Shown: in pieces, positions 1 to 11,936 of the stretch
Position numbering within the stretch: position 1 is the first letter of the stretch
How the letters are laid out: each line of letters starts with the position of its first letter
Assembly: GCA_029706075.1 (NCBI GenBank)
Contig: JAINUG010000011.1
Coordinates: forward strand, 8,065,001-8,129,000
Reading direction: 5' to 3'
Source: Aldrovandia affinis
Taxonomy: Eukaryota > Chordata > Actinopteri > Notacanthiformes > Halosauridae
Length of the DNA stretch: 64,000 bases
The notes under the pieces: generated by a model
Seen by the model: only the letters and a program-made list of their open reading frames with translations
What the model was told of the DNA's origin: nothing
Databases searched by the model: none
Program-made: the position numbers and the translations under genes

Positions 1-153
1 AACAGTGCAGACATGTCCATGGGTTCAGCAAGCAGTCAATGAGGAGGCATGCAAAAAGGAATTTTACAGGACATAGTAGTTTAATGATCTATAGTGGTAA
101 GGAGGAGATGAGGGGACTTTCCAGTTTTAACCTCATAGCAGAAATGTATGAGG

Positions 154-210
<57 letters not shown>

Positions 211-1037
211 AGCTGCTAGTTCATAAAGGCCTATTCTCTCTTGGCCGAAGCATCAAAATGGGGTGCAATGTGCTTATAGAAATAAACAAAAACACCAAAT
301 TCAGGTCAAATCTGTCCAACATAATACAAGGGTTAAACCACAAAAGAGTCCTGGTAAGCAAACAAACGCTGGCAGTAACTCTGGGCAAGAGAGACTCAAG
401 ACTGAGCACTGATCTCAAAAAGCAGACAACTTAAATAGTGAATGCAGATGAGACACAGGTGAAAACAATCATTCAATAAGGCAATTAGGGAAAAATCAAG
501 TGTCCAATGCCGTCCTCTGGCGGCGAACAGCGGGATGTGCCGTCACAGTGTGGTCGAACATCAGTGAAAGAAAGGGGTACAGTCCTGATCTGTCTACCTC
601 TGTGTCCACTTGCAGTGGGGTCCATAGTTTTGTGAGTAGTCAGCGCTTCAATACCTCCATATCACGGTATTAACCATGTTACACCCGTCTGCCAGGGAGT
701 ACAGAATTCAGATTGGTGTCCAGTCAAGCTTTTGCACCCATTGAAGTACTCTGTTGAGACCTGGGTAGAACTGGAGGAATGGCTTCCGACTCAGTTCAGA
801 AACATCCAAAGCAAGGCTCTTCTGTGTCCGGGGACGGTAGGTCTGTTATGTCTGACACTGGGTTACGACAACACTGGGTTACGACAGTGTTGGGATCATT
901 GTTGCATTGTTATGAGTCAGGTTTTATGACTGTAACTAGCATGCTTTACGTGTGCCTCGCAAGGAGATGTTGAATATTACAATTAAATGGAGTAAGCTCC
1001 AAGTCTAGTTCCCACTACCTTGTTTATCTGGTATGTA
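1..1037. other. Left flank, no gene recognised
   Basis: It contains one (GA)n tract (158-206). The rest shows no coding signal, RNA gene or repeat that I recognise. Open frames here are short and the longest only reads through the GA tract. Confidence 0.5.
158..206. repeat. (GA)n microsatellite
   Basis: About 24 perfect GA dinucleotides. Confidence 0.97.
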
Positions 1038-1730
1038 CTGGCCCGCGTTAACCTATTGGGCAACATGGGCTGCAGCCCAGGGCCTCGGCCACTAGGGGGC
1101 CCCGGGAATAGCAAATTACTGTAGGCCTAAATTGAATTTTTGAATGCGAGTTTATGGTGTTTTGACTGTTACTGTACATTTTGGTCCACTTTCCCACCTG
1201 TAGTTGTCCACATTGTCCTGTCGCAACAATCAGTGTCAGTGAGAGTGTGTTTGTATAGTCTGTTCCCTTTTGCTTAACCCCGCATTCTAACAGGGGGCGA
1301 TTCGGCGACGAGCTGCCGGAAATGCATTGATTCTCTATGAGAGTGAGCGACTTCCGGTGCCTGACCGATTGTCTGATTTATGGGCGTGGCGGTGGCCCAG
1401 AAAAGTTGAAAATTCTGAACTTTCGGGCAATGTTGCCCGGTAAGAGCCAATCAAATTCATGTCTTGCTCTTTTTTACCTCCCACGCGGAAACCAACACAA
1501 CACCAAAATTTTGTTCCTAGTTCCGACACTTCAACATGAATTAGGAGAAACTCATAACAGCCGTCTGCAGTACCGCCATACGTTATTTAATCCTAAAAGC
1601 ATAAATATTTATAGCTAGCTAAACTTATATGGCCTACATACATCTTATTTAATGTTTGTGTTGGTTAAAAGGCAATTTTGTATCGCATGGGTACGTTTGG
1701 AAAAACGTACCAGAGACAAGTAAATGGCCG

Positions 1731-3029
1731 CAATTGATCCTTCGCTAAACCACGCCCCCCTTAGTTATTGTTGCTATGTACGTCAAGCTTTCGGAGCCAG
1801 CATGGCGCTCCCACTGTCACTAACTGCACTCCCTGGAGAAATATTGTCCAATTTTTGGAAAATAGAAAAGCGATTTCATATAGAAGCAGACAGAAGGGTA
1901 TACAATATGCATTTGAAGGTTATATTCAAGATATCACACTGACTCAGCAACAAAATGACAGATAGAAGCGAAAGCCTACAGATCAGAGTAAAACTGAACC
2001 ACCGCATCACCGGGCGATTGAGACAGAGGACAACGACATTAAGTTACGCTGTTCCTGTAAAGCTGGGTAGGTCTCTATTCACTATTCGTCTGTATTGCCT
2101 TTTCCCTTGTGCAACTTTTATGTATTGTATGTGTTCATGTGAAATTGTTTATGTGAAACTTTTTATTTTTTTTCTATTTTTATGTGTTAACTGCTGCTGC
2201 CGTCTTGACCAGGACTCCCTGGAAGAAGAGATCTTGTATCTCAATGGGACCTTCCTGTATAAATAAAGGATAAATAAAAAAAATAAAAAATTACAATCAT
2301 TAAAAAGCAAAAGCAGTAGGCCTATATAACGTTACATTCAGTAGTAAGTTAGCTAGCATTAGCTAACTAACGTAACATTAGTCGCCTATAGTGTGCTGTA
2401 ACGACATTACTCTGGTTAGCTCCACAGGTAGCTCCATACCCTGACCTCTGTAAAGCAAAAATATCAGCAGTGTGTCAGCCCAGTCTTCCACAAGATTTGG
2501 GTACTCGGGACTGGGCTTCCCATTTGACAAAGTGCTGAAATAGTAATGAAAAAATAGTATTACATTTTGACATCAAGGTAACGTTACCCACTTGGTTTTC
2601 TAGAGCTTGACTGTAACATCTTAACGTTAGCAAGCTGTCTGGATCACGAATAACAAAGCTAACATTTAGTCTAACTTTACCAACGTTGCAACCCGGAGCT
2701 GTATATCCAGACCGTAGCCACGTTAGCTTAGCTGGCTAACACTTTTCAGGATTTTATTTAGGTTTTATAAAGGGAAAAAAACGTATATCTCCTTCAAACC
2801 TCTCTGGGTAACGAGTGTCACTGTTACACGTGCCCCAGGCACAACGTTTAACCATAATTTGCTAAAAATCCACAAAACCAGCTCAAAAATGAAGAAAATT
2901 TCTAATTTTTGCGTGTAATTCAATGGAAGGCAGCCAAACACTGTCGGAGGCTCTGTCGGAGTATGTAAAACACGGCGCTGTGATTGGCCAGTTTGCGTTT
3001 TTGGGCGTGGTTTAGTGAAGGGTCAATTG
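1731..3029. repeat. Inner inverted-repeat pair, possible further nested element
   Basis: The sequence at 1731-1757 (CAATTGATCCTTCGCTAAAC then CACGCCC) recurs inverted at 3003-3029 with two differences. The enclosed 1.3 kb has no coding content. It may be a third-level MITE or part of the 1278-4287 element. Confidence 0.4.
2170..2290 (+). repeat. LINE-like 3' tail ending in AT-rich repeat
   Basis: The stretch reads ACCAGGACTCCCTGGAAGAA... TCTCAATGGGACC..., then TAAATAAAGGATAAATAAAA. This resembles the 3' tail of a common teleost retroposon and ends in an A-rich track. The assignment is by general resemblance only. Confidence 0.35.
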
Positions 3030-3051
3030 TAAAAAGCCTTCTGAGTTTGAG

Positions 3052-4095
3052 TTTACATTACATTTTACATTTTAAGCATTTAGCAGACGCTCTTATCCAG
3101 AGCGACTTACAAGATGTGCATTAATACAAGGTAAGAACAATCAAAGTTAGCGTACAAGATCAGTGCAGTAAAACGGCAAAAGACATCATTGCAGGCGTCT
3201 GCGTATCATACCTGTAACATTGGGATAGAAAAGGTTAGTGGGGGTTTTTTTTTGGTTTTTTTTCTCACAAGTAAACAGTGGTGACAACAGATTGGCTAGA
3301 AGGACAGTGTTCAGTGGTAGTGGAGTCTGAAGAGGTGGGTTTTGAGTCTCTTGCGGAAGATTGGGAGTGATTCCGCAGTCCTGACCGGTGCGGGAGGTCG
3401 TTCCACCAACGAGGGACCAGGACAGAGAAGAGGCGAGACCGCGACGCAGCGGCTGCCAGGCGTCCGGAGGGATGGGGCAGTCAGTCTGCCAGCGGAGGCG
3501 GAGGGGGAGCAGTACCTCTGGCCGCTTGAAAAGCAAGCACCAGTGACTTGAATCTGATGCGTGCTGCGATGGGGAGCCAATGCAGAGAGGAGAGTAGAGG
3601 GGTGACGTGGGTGAACTTCGGCTGGTTGAACACCAGGCGAGCAGCAGCGTTCTGGACTAGTTGCAGTGGCTTGATGGCACAGGCCGGACGGCGTGCCAGC
3701 AAGGAATTGCAGTAGTCCAGACGTGAGATCACCAGGGCCTGGACCAGAAGTTGAGTGGCCTCTTGGGTGAGGAACGGTCTGATCCTCCGGATGTTGTGGA
3801 GGGAGAAACGGCAGGTCCGAGTGATCGCTGCAATATGGCTCGAGAAGCACAGCTGGTTGTCCAGGGTTACCCCAAGACTCCTGGCAGACTGGGACGGAGA
3901 CACTATGGAGCCTTCCACGGTGATTGACGCATCAATCATCGGGAGCCCTTCGCTGGGAGGAAGAGCAGCTCTGTCTTCCCCAGGTTCAGCTTCAGGTGGT
4001 GGGTGGACATCCATGCGGAGATGTCAGCCAGGCATGCAGAGATCCGTGCCGGGACCTGGGTATCAGATGTGGGTTTCATCAGTTTGCGGTTCATG
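3052..4095 (-). mobile_element. L2-clade LINE, 3' fragment with broken RT C-terminus
   Basis: On the minus strand it encodes the end of an L2 reverse transcriptase in three frames. First comes DTQVPARISACLADISAWMS, then LGVTLDNQLCFSSHIAAITR through SRLDYCNSLLARRPACAIKP and SLHWLPIAARIRFK, then FRKRLKTHLFRLHYH. It ends with the L2 tail (AAGTCGCTCTGGATAAGAGC, then GTCTGCTAAATG). Frameshifts fall near 3950 and 3500. The endonuclease and RT palm are missing, so it is a 5'-truncated copy. Confidence 0.85.
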
Positions 4096-6134
4096 ATTGA
4101 AGGAAACAATACTGCTAGCCAACTAATATTTATAATAAAGATTCTCAAAATCTATGATGAACTATTCGTTTACCATGCACAAATTTTGTAAGCACGTCGG
4201 AAGCATTTTTGAGGAAGCCATTCAAACGTGGGGAACACCCACTGGGCGATTTCTTCGCCTAGTATCGCCCCCTGTTAGAATGCGGGGTTAGGATGGCTTT
4301 GTCTCGGGAGTGGAAATCGCCGTCGGTCCAACTTGGTGTGTCGGAGGACTTTCATCTGTTGCTGTAGCATCACGAGCAGAGGTAAACCTCTCGCGCGGCG
4401 CAATCACGTCGTTACAGGTATGCGCGCTGTCGTTCTTCTTTAGTGAAATTAGAAAATGACCTATGCCAATTTCACGTGCGATAACATTTTGATACTTTAG
4501 TTGCTAAAATTGGCGCGAGAAATGCACTTAGCTAGAGCTATAACCTGAGATGTCTAAACAGAAAGTAATAAATTACTATTTATAACGGGTTTCACTGCAA
4601 AAAAAACTATGTTGTAGCCTATTCCCCCCCAAGCAACCACCATTTTATAACTGTCAACAAACTATTTCAGATAAATTCATCTTAATTCGAGTTCGACTGA
4701 AGAAAACGAAGTGGGCTAATTTTGCATGACCGAATAGCTTAGTTGTGTTGCTAAGTGAGTAATGTTAGCTAGCTGAACAACAAAAACGCAATTTAATAGC
4801 CTAATGTTCTCTATACTAGCAAGTTGGCCTGTAATTTGTAGCAATGTTTGGACAAAAGTATTTTTAAAAAGCCAGTATAAACTTAAATTATGTCAAGTTT
4901 GCTGTATACATTCGCATTTATTGTATAATTAGATGCAGGTTTTAATGCTACGTGTTGAAATTAAAACGGTAGCTCAATTAACTTACACAAAGTATGATAC
5001 TTTGTCCTATAGGTGAGTAACATTAAATAATTTATATCAATGCTTGTTTTGTTGGTGCTAGTGGTAGAACGGGAAGTGTATTGTTTTGTGCATTGTCATT
5101 TGTGGTCAAATTTCTGGTTTGTAGGCCTACTTTGTACACTAGGCTACTACTCCCTTTCATTATCCTGCCATGCTGGGCAAGGTTGGTCATGACTTGAACT
5201 TGAACTCATGCGTTCGGGTCACAGACGTGAATATTTCGAGAGCACTGTAATATAAGAGTCGGTACTCTTTGACGGCTTTTAATACATTACAACGTTCAAC
5301 GTTTTCAATTGGAGGTCTCATTCTGTAACATATTCACTATCTACTTCTGATATCCTTTGTCATAGGCCTATTTGTCGAATTTGCGGCATGTCTTTATCGT
5401 TGCCAGGCCTGGTCGCGTTAATGTGCTTTTACTTTTCCAGTAAAAAATCGTGGACATAGGGCCCCAGGAGGTGTGTTAGCCCTGGGCCCTGGGGAGGCAT
5501 AACGCGGCCCTGGGTATGTACACCAGTGATTGACCTTGATGGACACCAGTGGTTCTGAGATAAACACGGTCACCACCCCCTGACAGCAACAGTGGCCGGC
5601 GTTGTTCAACGGCTTGGGCTGTCTCACTTTTTGTGTAGTGGCTTCCTTCTTGCCACCCTACCATACAGACCAAAATTGCAGAGAGCTAATGTTATATCTG
5701 AAAATCATTTATAAGTTCTAGTAAACAATATGTATGCTTTATACGTCTGTTATATACAGGGTGTCCGCGGATCGTTAAAAAGTATTAAAAAGTATTACAT
5801 TTGTTTATCAACAATAAAGGCCTTAATTGGTCTTAAAATGTCTTAAATCCATCTTTCAGAGGTCTTAAAAATGCCATAGACAGGAAAGATAAAAATGTGG
5901 ATTTGTCATTTTATGTTTCATTGTGAAATCTGGGGGAAAAACGGGTAACGGGAGATAAAGTCGGAGATTTTTATTTACCGTTTTGTAGCGTCACGCAGAC
6001 CGGAATGAGCGGAACCAACAGAGGTCCTTATGTTTGCGGGGAACTATTTCAGCAACGGAGTCGACTCTCTCGAGCACAATATTAAAGTTCAACAAGCTAA
6101 GTTAGCTAACTTAACTTAAGCATTTGCACTCGTT

Positions 6135-7356
6135 ATGGGAAAGTGCAAATTTGATGAGAACTGGCTCGATAACCCAGTGTTTGCGCCATGGTTGGTCCCA
6201 GTCAAAGACGACCATGAGGCCCGCTGCAAACTGCAAAAAAGATTTTAAACTCGGGACGATGGGGGTGAAAGCAGTCGAATTGCACATGCAGAGCGCCAAG
6301 CATAAATCGGTTGATAAGACCCGCCTGCAAACGACTAGTATTTCGCATTTCTGTTCGGCCCCTGCCTCCACTTCAGCTGCGCCATCTCAGATAGGACTAC
6401 CTGCAACACCAACAACATCTGCACGAACAGATGTCCGGACAACATTCGGCTCCACGCCGACGCTTGAAGCTGAAGTACGGTGGGTTCTGAACACTGTCAC
6501 GAAGCACCAGTCCTACAATGGCAATGACGGGGTAGGAGAGGTATTCCGTGCTATGTTCCCTGACTCGGAAATCGCTAAGACATTCACATGCGGCAAAGAA
6601 AACGGCCTACATAGCAAGGTTTGGATTGGCCGCTTATCTCCTAAATAATCTAATCGCGGATGTAAACAAGGACACGTTTGTGTTGATGTTCGATAAGAGC
6701 CTCAACCAAAGCACGAAAACAAAACAACTGGACCTTCATGTGCGCTACTGGGACCATAGGCGCCGATTTATGTTTCTGCCCGTGGGTGCTGCGCAGCGTA
6801 TGCTAGGTGGAGTTTGCTATCAAATCAATGTAAATTTGGCTCCGTGCATAATTTTCCCCGTGGGTGCTCGGCCTTCTCCGTGGGTGCTCGGGCCCCGGAG
6901 CACCCACGGAATCGGCGCCTATGACTGGGACAAAGATCAAGTTCGGTCCAGATACCTGGGTTCGCAGTTCATGGGGCATGGAACAGCTCGAGATCTACTG
7001 CACCATTTCAAAGTAAGTAGTGAGAAATTATCTAACGTTAGCTAAAATATTGGAGCACTTTAAGCTTGTAAAAAGACAGTATATAAAGTGCTATAAATAC
7101 GATCAGTGTATTATTAAGATGTTATATGCTTCATATATTATTCTCATTTAATCTTCAGGAATGTGCAGAGCAGATGGACATGCGAAAGCTCCTGTCAGTC
7201 TCAATGGACGGCCCAAATGTGAACTTTAAGTTTCTGGAACTATTGCAGCAGGAGCAATCTGAGAGAATTGGAGAAGAGGGCCACAGAACTGAGATACATG
7301 CCCCCCAAGTGACTACACATATTTTTTTGCAGGGGCAGCAGGCCAGACACTGGTGA
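6135..7356 (+). pseudogene. hAT transposase remnant (BED-like finger plus N-terminal part)
   Basis: It starts MGKCKFDENWLDNPVFAPWL and shifts frame near 6245, where a BED-like zinc finger continues (FKLGTMGVKAVELHMQSAKH). Later parts include FDKSLNQSTKTKQLDLHVRY and RSRYLGSQFMGHGTARDLLH, then after an intron-like gap (7017-7158) MDMRKLLSVSMDGPNVNFKF. The second finger cysteine appears replaced by glutamine. The C-terminal dimerisation region is absent. Stops, frameshifts and the MITE show it is dead. Similar to fish proteins derived from hAT. Confidence 0.7.
6755..6923. mobile_element. 169-bp hAT-type MITE inserted in hAT transposase
   Basis: A perfect 8-bp target duplication ACTGGGAC flanks it (6747-6754 and 6924-6931). 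The termini are perfect 14-bp inverted repeats (CATAGGCGCCGATT). GTGGGTGCTCGG-type repeats fill the interior. Removing the insert and one duplication joins the transposase reading frame exactly. Confidence 0.85.
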
Positions 7357-7784
7357 AATTCCTGCCCTGGATGACACTGAATGTATTTGGATGTTTTAAT
7401 TTATTATTTTCTATTTTTGTTATTTATGTTTGTGTCACCCCTTTGTTTCATCCAATCCAGTTACCCCTTTATGTTTTAATAAACATCTTTGGACAAATTT
7501 GTCCCTAAACCTAAACTAATTGGTGTCGTTGCTTGATTTTTGCCATTTTGTTATCGTGAAATTGGTATTAAATTTCATTCTGAGTGGCATTAAAAAAGTA
7601 TTAAAAAGCCTTAAATCTGACTTGGCTAAACCTGCAGATACCCTGTATATAGGATATATATTTACAATATATAACTATACATTCAAGGCCCTACCTAACA
7701 GCTAGGTTTCTCCGTAGTCCCTCCCCTTTGCTTAGCTGTCTGTAGACACAGATATTCATTCAAATAAAGCTGCCGTGACAAATG

Positions 7785-7830
7785 ACCTGTTCTTGTTATT
7801 ATGTATTCTGATGTCCTTATATATATATCT
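7785..7830 (+). repeat. CR1-like LINE 3' tail fragment
   Basis: TGACCTGTTCTTGTTATTAT then GTATTCTGATGTCCTTATA resembles the CR1 tails at 36600-36690 and (inverted) 45918-45990. It lies directly before the palindromic repeat, as at 36600. Confidence 0.5.
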
Positions 7831-7835
7831 AAAAG

Positions 7836-7875
7836 GAATGAACCACAACATGCCATGCATTCTCAGGATATAAAC
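7836..7875. repeat. Palindromic repeat, copy 1, left arm (interrupted by gypsy)
   Basis: GAATGAACCACAACATGCCA... CTCAGGATATAAAC matches the left arm of the intact copy at 36713. The right arm continues at 16626-16730 on the other side of the gypsy element. Confidence 0.65.
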
Positions 7876-8209
7876 TGGTATACTCGGTTACCTAGGCTTT
7901 CATAATAAAATAAAAGGATAAAAGGACACCCAGATGGCGGAGATATTCATTGTTGCTCCGTTGGAAAGGTTTTTTTCGGACGTTTTGAACCTGCTAGCTA
8001 GACGGAGAACTAGCTAAACTAAGGACATTAGCTAAGGACGGCAGCAGACATTAGCTAACTGTTGAAGTTTTTTTTACTGCTAACAGGATTAATAATGGTG
8101 GCATTATGAAGTCCGTTCTGCTCAGTTGCATGGGTAGCTAAAGCTACAGCCTGATGAGAAATAATCTCAGTCCGGAGAAACCAGGTCGTTCAAGGACATA
8201 GTGAAATTA

Positions 8210-8998
8210 CTGAAGGCACACTTCAACCCCAGGCCAAGTGAGATCATGCAGCGTTTTAAATGCAACTCGAGGGTGAGACCATTATGGGCTATGTTACTGT
8301 GTTGAGCAAGCTGGCTCAAGATTGCAACCACGGGGACAATCTGAAACAAATGCTAAGAGATGGATGCGGGGTGAATGATGACCGCATCCAGCGTAGATTA
8401 TTATCCGAGACTGAGCTTACTTTTGAGAAACGTTGACTCTTGCTCAAGCCATTGAGACTGCAAACAAAGATGTACTGGAATTACCTGGAAAAGGTTTGGA
8501 CAGGGCTAATGGAAGTTGGAAGCATGGGTCGGGTCAGGCCAGGCTAACGTGCACAAGTTAAACATGCGTCAGTCCAGGGAGGAACAAAGGAGTACATGCT
8601 ACAGATGCAAGGGAGACCACATGGCAAGTGAGTGTTGCTTTGCAAATAAAATGTATCATAACTGTGGCAAACAAAGGCACATCATGAGGACATGTAGGGC
8701 TAAATCACCTCCAGAGAAGCCCAAATTTAAAAGGGGAGGAAAGCAAAAGGAAGTAAAAAAGGGGGTTGGGGCACACCACATCAGCGAACAAGCTGAAACA
8801 GAGGAAGAGGAAGAAGAGAATGTGTTCACCATGTACAGTGTCTCAGGGAAGATACCAAAAGTGGCCCCCATCACATTACAGTTGCAAGTAAATGAGGCTA
8901 AAGTGAACGTTGAGGTGGACACTGGGTGCAGTGTAACTATCCTAATGAGGTCAGAGTACTATAAACTGTGGGACAATGCAAAAGTGCCTGAATTATAG
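8210..8998 (+). pseudogene. gypsy gag C-terminal part and protease remnant
   Basis: The gag-like stretch (near 8270-8430) includes DDRIQRRLLSETELTFEK. The open frame 8516-8998 holds two zinc-knuckle-like motifs. The first is CYRCKGDHMASEC; in the second the first Cys is missing. An acidic stretch follows and then the aspartic protease site VDTGCSVT. An in-frame stop near 8436 and a stop at 8996 break the frame. Confidence 0.75.
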
Positions 8999-9249
8999 TA
9001 CTGTTCTTTAAAGCTCAAAACGTACACAGGAGAAAGAGTAGACATATTAGGCATTGCTAGTGTCAATGTACAGCACCGAGTGGCAACACAACAACTTACA
9101 ATAGTTGTAATATCAGGCTCAGGACCAAACCTATTAGGCAGGGGCTGGATAAAAGAGCTTAACATAGACTGGAGAATGTCAGTTAATAAGATCCATGAGA
9201 GTAACCAGTTGACATTACAGGATGTTCAAACATGAAAATGTGTTCAAGG

Positions 9250-10200
9250 AGGAACTTGGAACATTTAAGGGCTTAAGATCTACTGTATGTAGAGAAAGAT
9301 GCAACACCAAGGTTTTTTCAACCAAGACCTGTGCCATATGCCATGAAACCGATAGTTGAGGCAGAGTTAGACCGTCTCTTAAAAGAGAACATTATCAAGC
9401 CAGTGAAGTTTGCTGAATTTGCTGCATCCATATAATCGGACAACTCTGTGAATATATGCAGAGTCTACAAACTGAACATGAATATAGTATGCAAGCTAGA
9501 GCAATATCCGATTCCAAAGACAGAGGATCTTTTTGCAAATCTGGTGTAGAAAAATTCACAAAGCTGAACATTACATTTACATTTTATCCATTTAGCAGAC
9601 ACTCTTACCCAGAACGACTTACACAGTTTACATTTGTTTTACATACAATCCATTTATAGAGCTGGATTTTTTACTAAAGCAATTCAGGTTAAGCACCTTG
9701 CTCAAGGGTACAACGGCAGTGTTCCACCTGGGAATTGAACCAGCAACCTTTGAGTTACAAATCTAGTTTCCTAACCACTACACTACCCTGCCGGTCCACC
9801 ATCAGCTACGCATATCTGCAAATCCCATTGGACAAAGGAGCAAAGAAGCTGGTAATTATAAACACACAAGGGTCTGTTTACCTACACACGCTTACCTTTC
9901 AGAGTGTTGTCTAGCCCAGCTATCTTCCAGAGAACAATCGAGGCAGTGCTTCAGGGGGTTCCAAACGTGGCAGTGTCTTTGGATGATATCTTCCTGACAG
10001 GCTGTAATGACCAAAAACACCTGGAGACGTTAGCAGAGGTTGAAGAGGCTGGACAGTGTAAGCCTGTGCCTAAAGAGGACCAAATGCACCTTCATGGGAA
10101 CAGAGGCGGAATTCCTGGGCCAAAGAGTGAACGCAACAGGATTCCATTCACTCAAAAACAAAGTGGAAGCAATCCAGAAAGCACCGGCACCAACTAACAT
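9250..10200 (+). pseudogene. gypsy reverse transcriptase remnant, interrupted by a SINE
   Basis: The start of the RT (PYAMKPIVEAELDRLLKENI) is near 9340. The SINE at 9569-9797 cuts the palm, and the region with the catalytic SLDD-type motif (VAVSLDDIF) is near 9967-9993. Several stops are present, so no functional enzyme is made. Confidence 0.75.
9569..9797 (-). mobile_element. tRNA-derived SINE (V-SINE type) with L2-like tail
   Basis: Read on the minus strand: pol III box A-like TAGTGTAGTGGTTAGG, box B-like GGTTCAATTCC, a conserved middle (CCTTGAGCAAGGTGCTTAAC), and the tail AAGTCGTTCTGGGTAAGAGT, then GTCTGCTAAATGG. It matches the copy at 44158-44395. It splits the gypsy RT domain. Confidence 0.8.
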
Positions 10201-10399
10201 GACAGAATTAAGGGCTTAACTGGGACTGTTTAATTATTACAACTTTTTTGCCAAACTTGTCAATAGCGTTAGCACCACTCCACTTACTCCTGAGGAAAGA
10301 GACAAAGTGGGAGTGGGGAAAATAGTAAGAGGACTCATTTGAACTGTCAAAGAAACTCATACAGTCATCCAGTGTACTAGTACACTACGACAGAGATAA

Positions 10400-10650
10400 C
10401 GAACTAATTCTGTCATGCGACGTATCACCCTACAGTGTTGGGGAAGTTCTGTCACACAAAATGAGAAATGGGACAGAGACCAATAGGGTTTATTTCCAGA
10501 ACTCTGACACCACAGAAAGGAACTATTCCCAGTTAGACAAAGAGGGCTTAGCAGTAATGTTTGGTGTGCAGAGGTTCAAGAAATGCATCTATGACCAGAC
10601 ATTTCCCATCTGCACTGACTATAAACCACTTCTTTCTCAGTGAAATGAAG
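10400..10650 (+). pseudogene. gypsy RNase H remnant
   Basis: Residues such as ERNYSQLDKEGLAVMFGVQR and CTDYKPLL match the RNase H of Ty3/gypsy elements. It is an open stretch with no complete upstream context. Confidence 0.75.
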
Positions 10651-10919
10651 ACTGTGCCGCACATGGTGTCACCGTGAGTACTGAGGTGTGCAGTGACTCT
10701 GAGGGCACACGAGTACATCATTGTCTGCAAGTCAGGGAAAGATCACAGCAACGTGGATACTTTGAGTCGACTGCCCCACCAGACACACACCACAACGCCA
10801 TGATAATGTTCGAGGAAATGGACACAACACCTGTGAGGGCTGAACAGGTCAAGTCACTGACAAGTAAGGATCCAGTACTACTTTAAGACTTTACACCATA
10901 GAAGGTCAGGAAGTCATAA

Positions 10920-11319
10920 CTCAGTTTTCAGGGTGGGTGCGTGTTGTGGGAAGCATGGGTGGTTATTCCACAGCCAGCCAGGAAGTCTGTCTTAGAGCAG
11001 CTTCATGAATGCTACGCTGTGGTCTCTCGCATGAAAGCACTTGCACAGTTATACATGGTGGCCAAAGCTAAATGAGGAAATAGAAAATCTAGTCAAAACA
11101 TGCCCTACATGTCAGGCACACAGAAAGGCACCAGCAGCCACTCCTCTCCACCTGTGGGAGTAGCCCAACAAGCCATGGAGGAGAATGCATTTGGATTATG
11201 CGGGACCATTCATGGAGAAAATGTTCTTCATAGTAATCGATGAACATTCCAAATGGATGAATATTTATCCTGTTAACAGTGCCACTTCCACCACTACCAT
11301 AGACTGCCTACACCAGAGC
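10920..11319 (+). pseudogene. gypsy integrase, N-terminal part
   Basis: It contains a degenerate zinc finger (LHECYAVVSRMKALAQ... CPTCQAHRKAP) and the start of the catalytic core (HLDYAGPFMEKMFFIVIDEH SKWMNIYPV). It stops at the LINE insertion; the remaining core resumes at 14870. Confidence 0.7.
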
Positions 11320-11365
11320 ACCAGAGCATCCAGAGAATGCTGAACTTTATAATGAGTACATCACC

Positions 11366-11934
11366 ATGTTCGAATCTGATCCCTTCTCTGAAGAAACAAT
11401 AACAACAGGAGAGCAGCTGATGACCAGTATCTTCCAAGAGCGCCAAAACACCTGGAATACTCTGATAGAGACAACGGACATGTCAAAGAACAGCAAAAAA
11501 GCATGGGCCCTTATTCGCAAACTCGGAGGCGATCCAAAGACAACTAAAGAACACTGCAATACCACAGCTGACCAAGTCGCCCACCAACTGCTGCTGAATG
11601 GAAAAGGCCCTAGGAAATGACAAAAAGCCAAACTAGACAGGAAAAGGTATCATGCGAACACAGGCTTCACAAAACCTTTTACTATGATTGAACTGGAAAC
11701 AGGAATACATAGCTTGAAATCAGGGAAAGCAGTTAGTCTGGATAACATCGCAACAGAACAGATCAAGTACCTGGGAGGACAAACAAAGTTATGGCTCCTC
11801 AATCTATTCAATAACTGTATGGCTACACATAAGCTACCAAACATCTGGCTCAAGGCACGAGTACTAGCACTCCTGAAACCTGGAAAGGACCCGTCTGATG
11901 CTAAGAGTTTCCGGCCAATCTTACTTCTATGTCA
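11366..11934 (+). pseudogene. LINE reverse transcriptase, N-terminal part (before Tc1)
   Basis: The pieces include TTDMSKNSKKAWALIRKLGG and, in another frame, SLDNIATEQIKYLGGQTKLW and KARVLALLKPGKDPSDAKSF, then RPILLLCHT. A frameshift lies near 11625-11680. The frame is cut at the TA target of the Tc1 element. Confidence 0.75.
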
Positions 11935-11936
11935 TA

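Larger units (their letters stand above)
1278..4287. mobile_element. Inverted-repeat DNA transposon nested in the hAT (TTAA-type flanks)
   Basis: A perfect 24-bp terminal inverted repeat occupies 1278-1301 and 4264-4287; it begins CCCCGCATTC. The bases outside are TTAA (1274-1277) and TTAG (4288-4291). That would fit a piggyBac-type TTAA target with one substitution, but the family is inferred from the ends only. No transposase is visible. A second, imperfect inverted pair (1731-1757 with 3003-3029, 25 of 27 bases) lies inside, and an L2 fragment fills 3052-4095. Confidence 0.65.
1038..5512. mobile_element. hAT-type non-autonomous DNA transposon, 4.5 kb, with nested insertions
   Basis: It is flanked by a perfect 8-bp duplication GGTATGTA (1030-1037 and 5513-5520), the size hAT transposases make. 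The ends are imperfect inverted repeats: CTGGCCCGCGTTA on the left against CAGGGCCGCGTTA read inward from the right. Inside both ends are G/C-rich blocks (GGGCCTCGG..., GGGCCCAGGG...) typical of fish hAT termini. No hAT transposase is visible inside, so it is non-autonomous or gutted. It contains the inverted-repeat element at 1278-4287. Confidence 0.75.
5757..7645 (+). mobile_element. hAT-type DNA transposon with decayed transposase
   Basis: The ends are CAGGGTGTCCGCGG on the left and, inverted, CAGGGTATCTGCAG on the right (12 of the first 16 bases agree); both sit next to TATATA. A motif of TTAAAAAGTATTAAAA is repeated inside both termini. The transposase remnant (6135-7356) reads in the plus direction. 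A 169-bp MITE has landed in it at 6755-6923. Confidence 0.7.

Noticed and set aside
39..434. Open frame of 131 codons
   Set aside because: Its middle is only the (GA)n tract read as Arg-Glu repeats; no family resemblance on either side.
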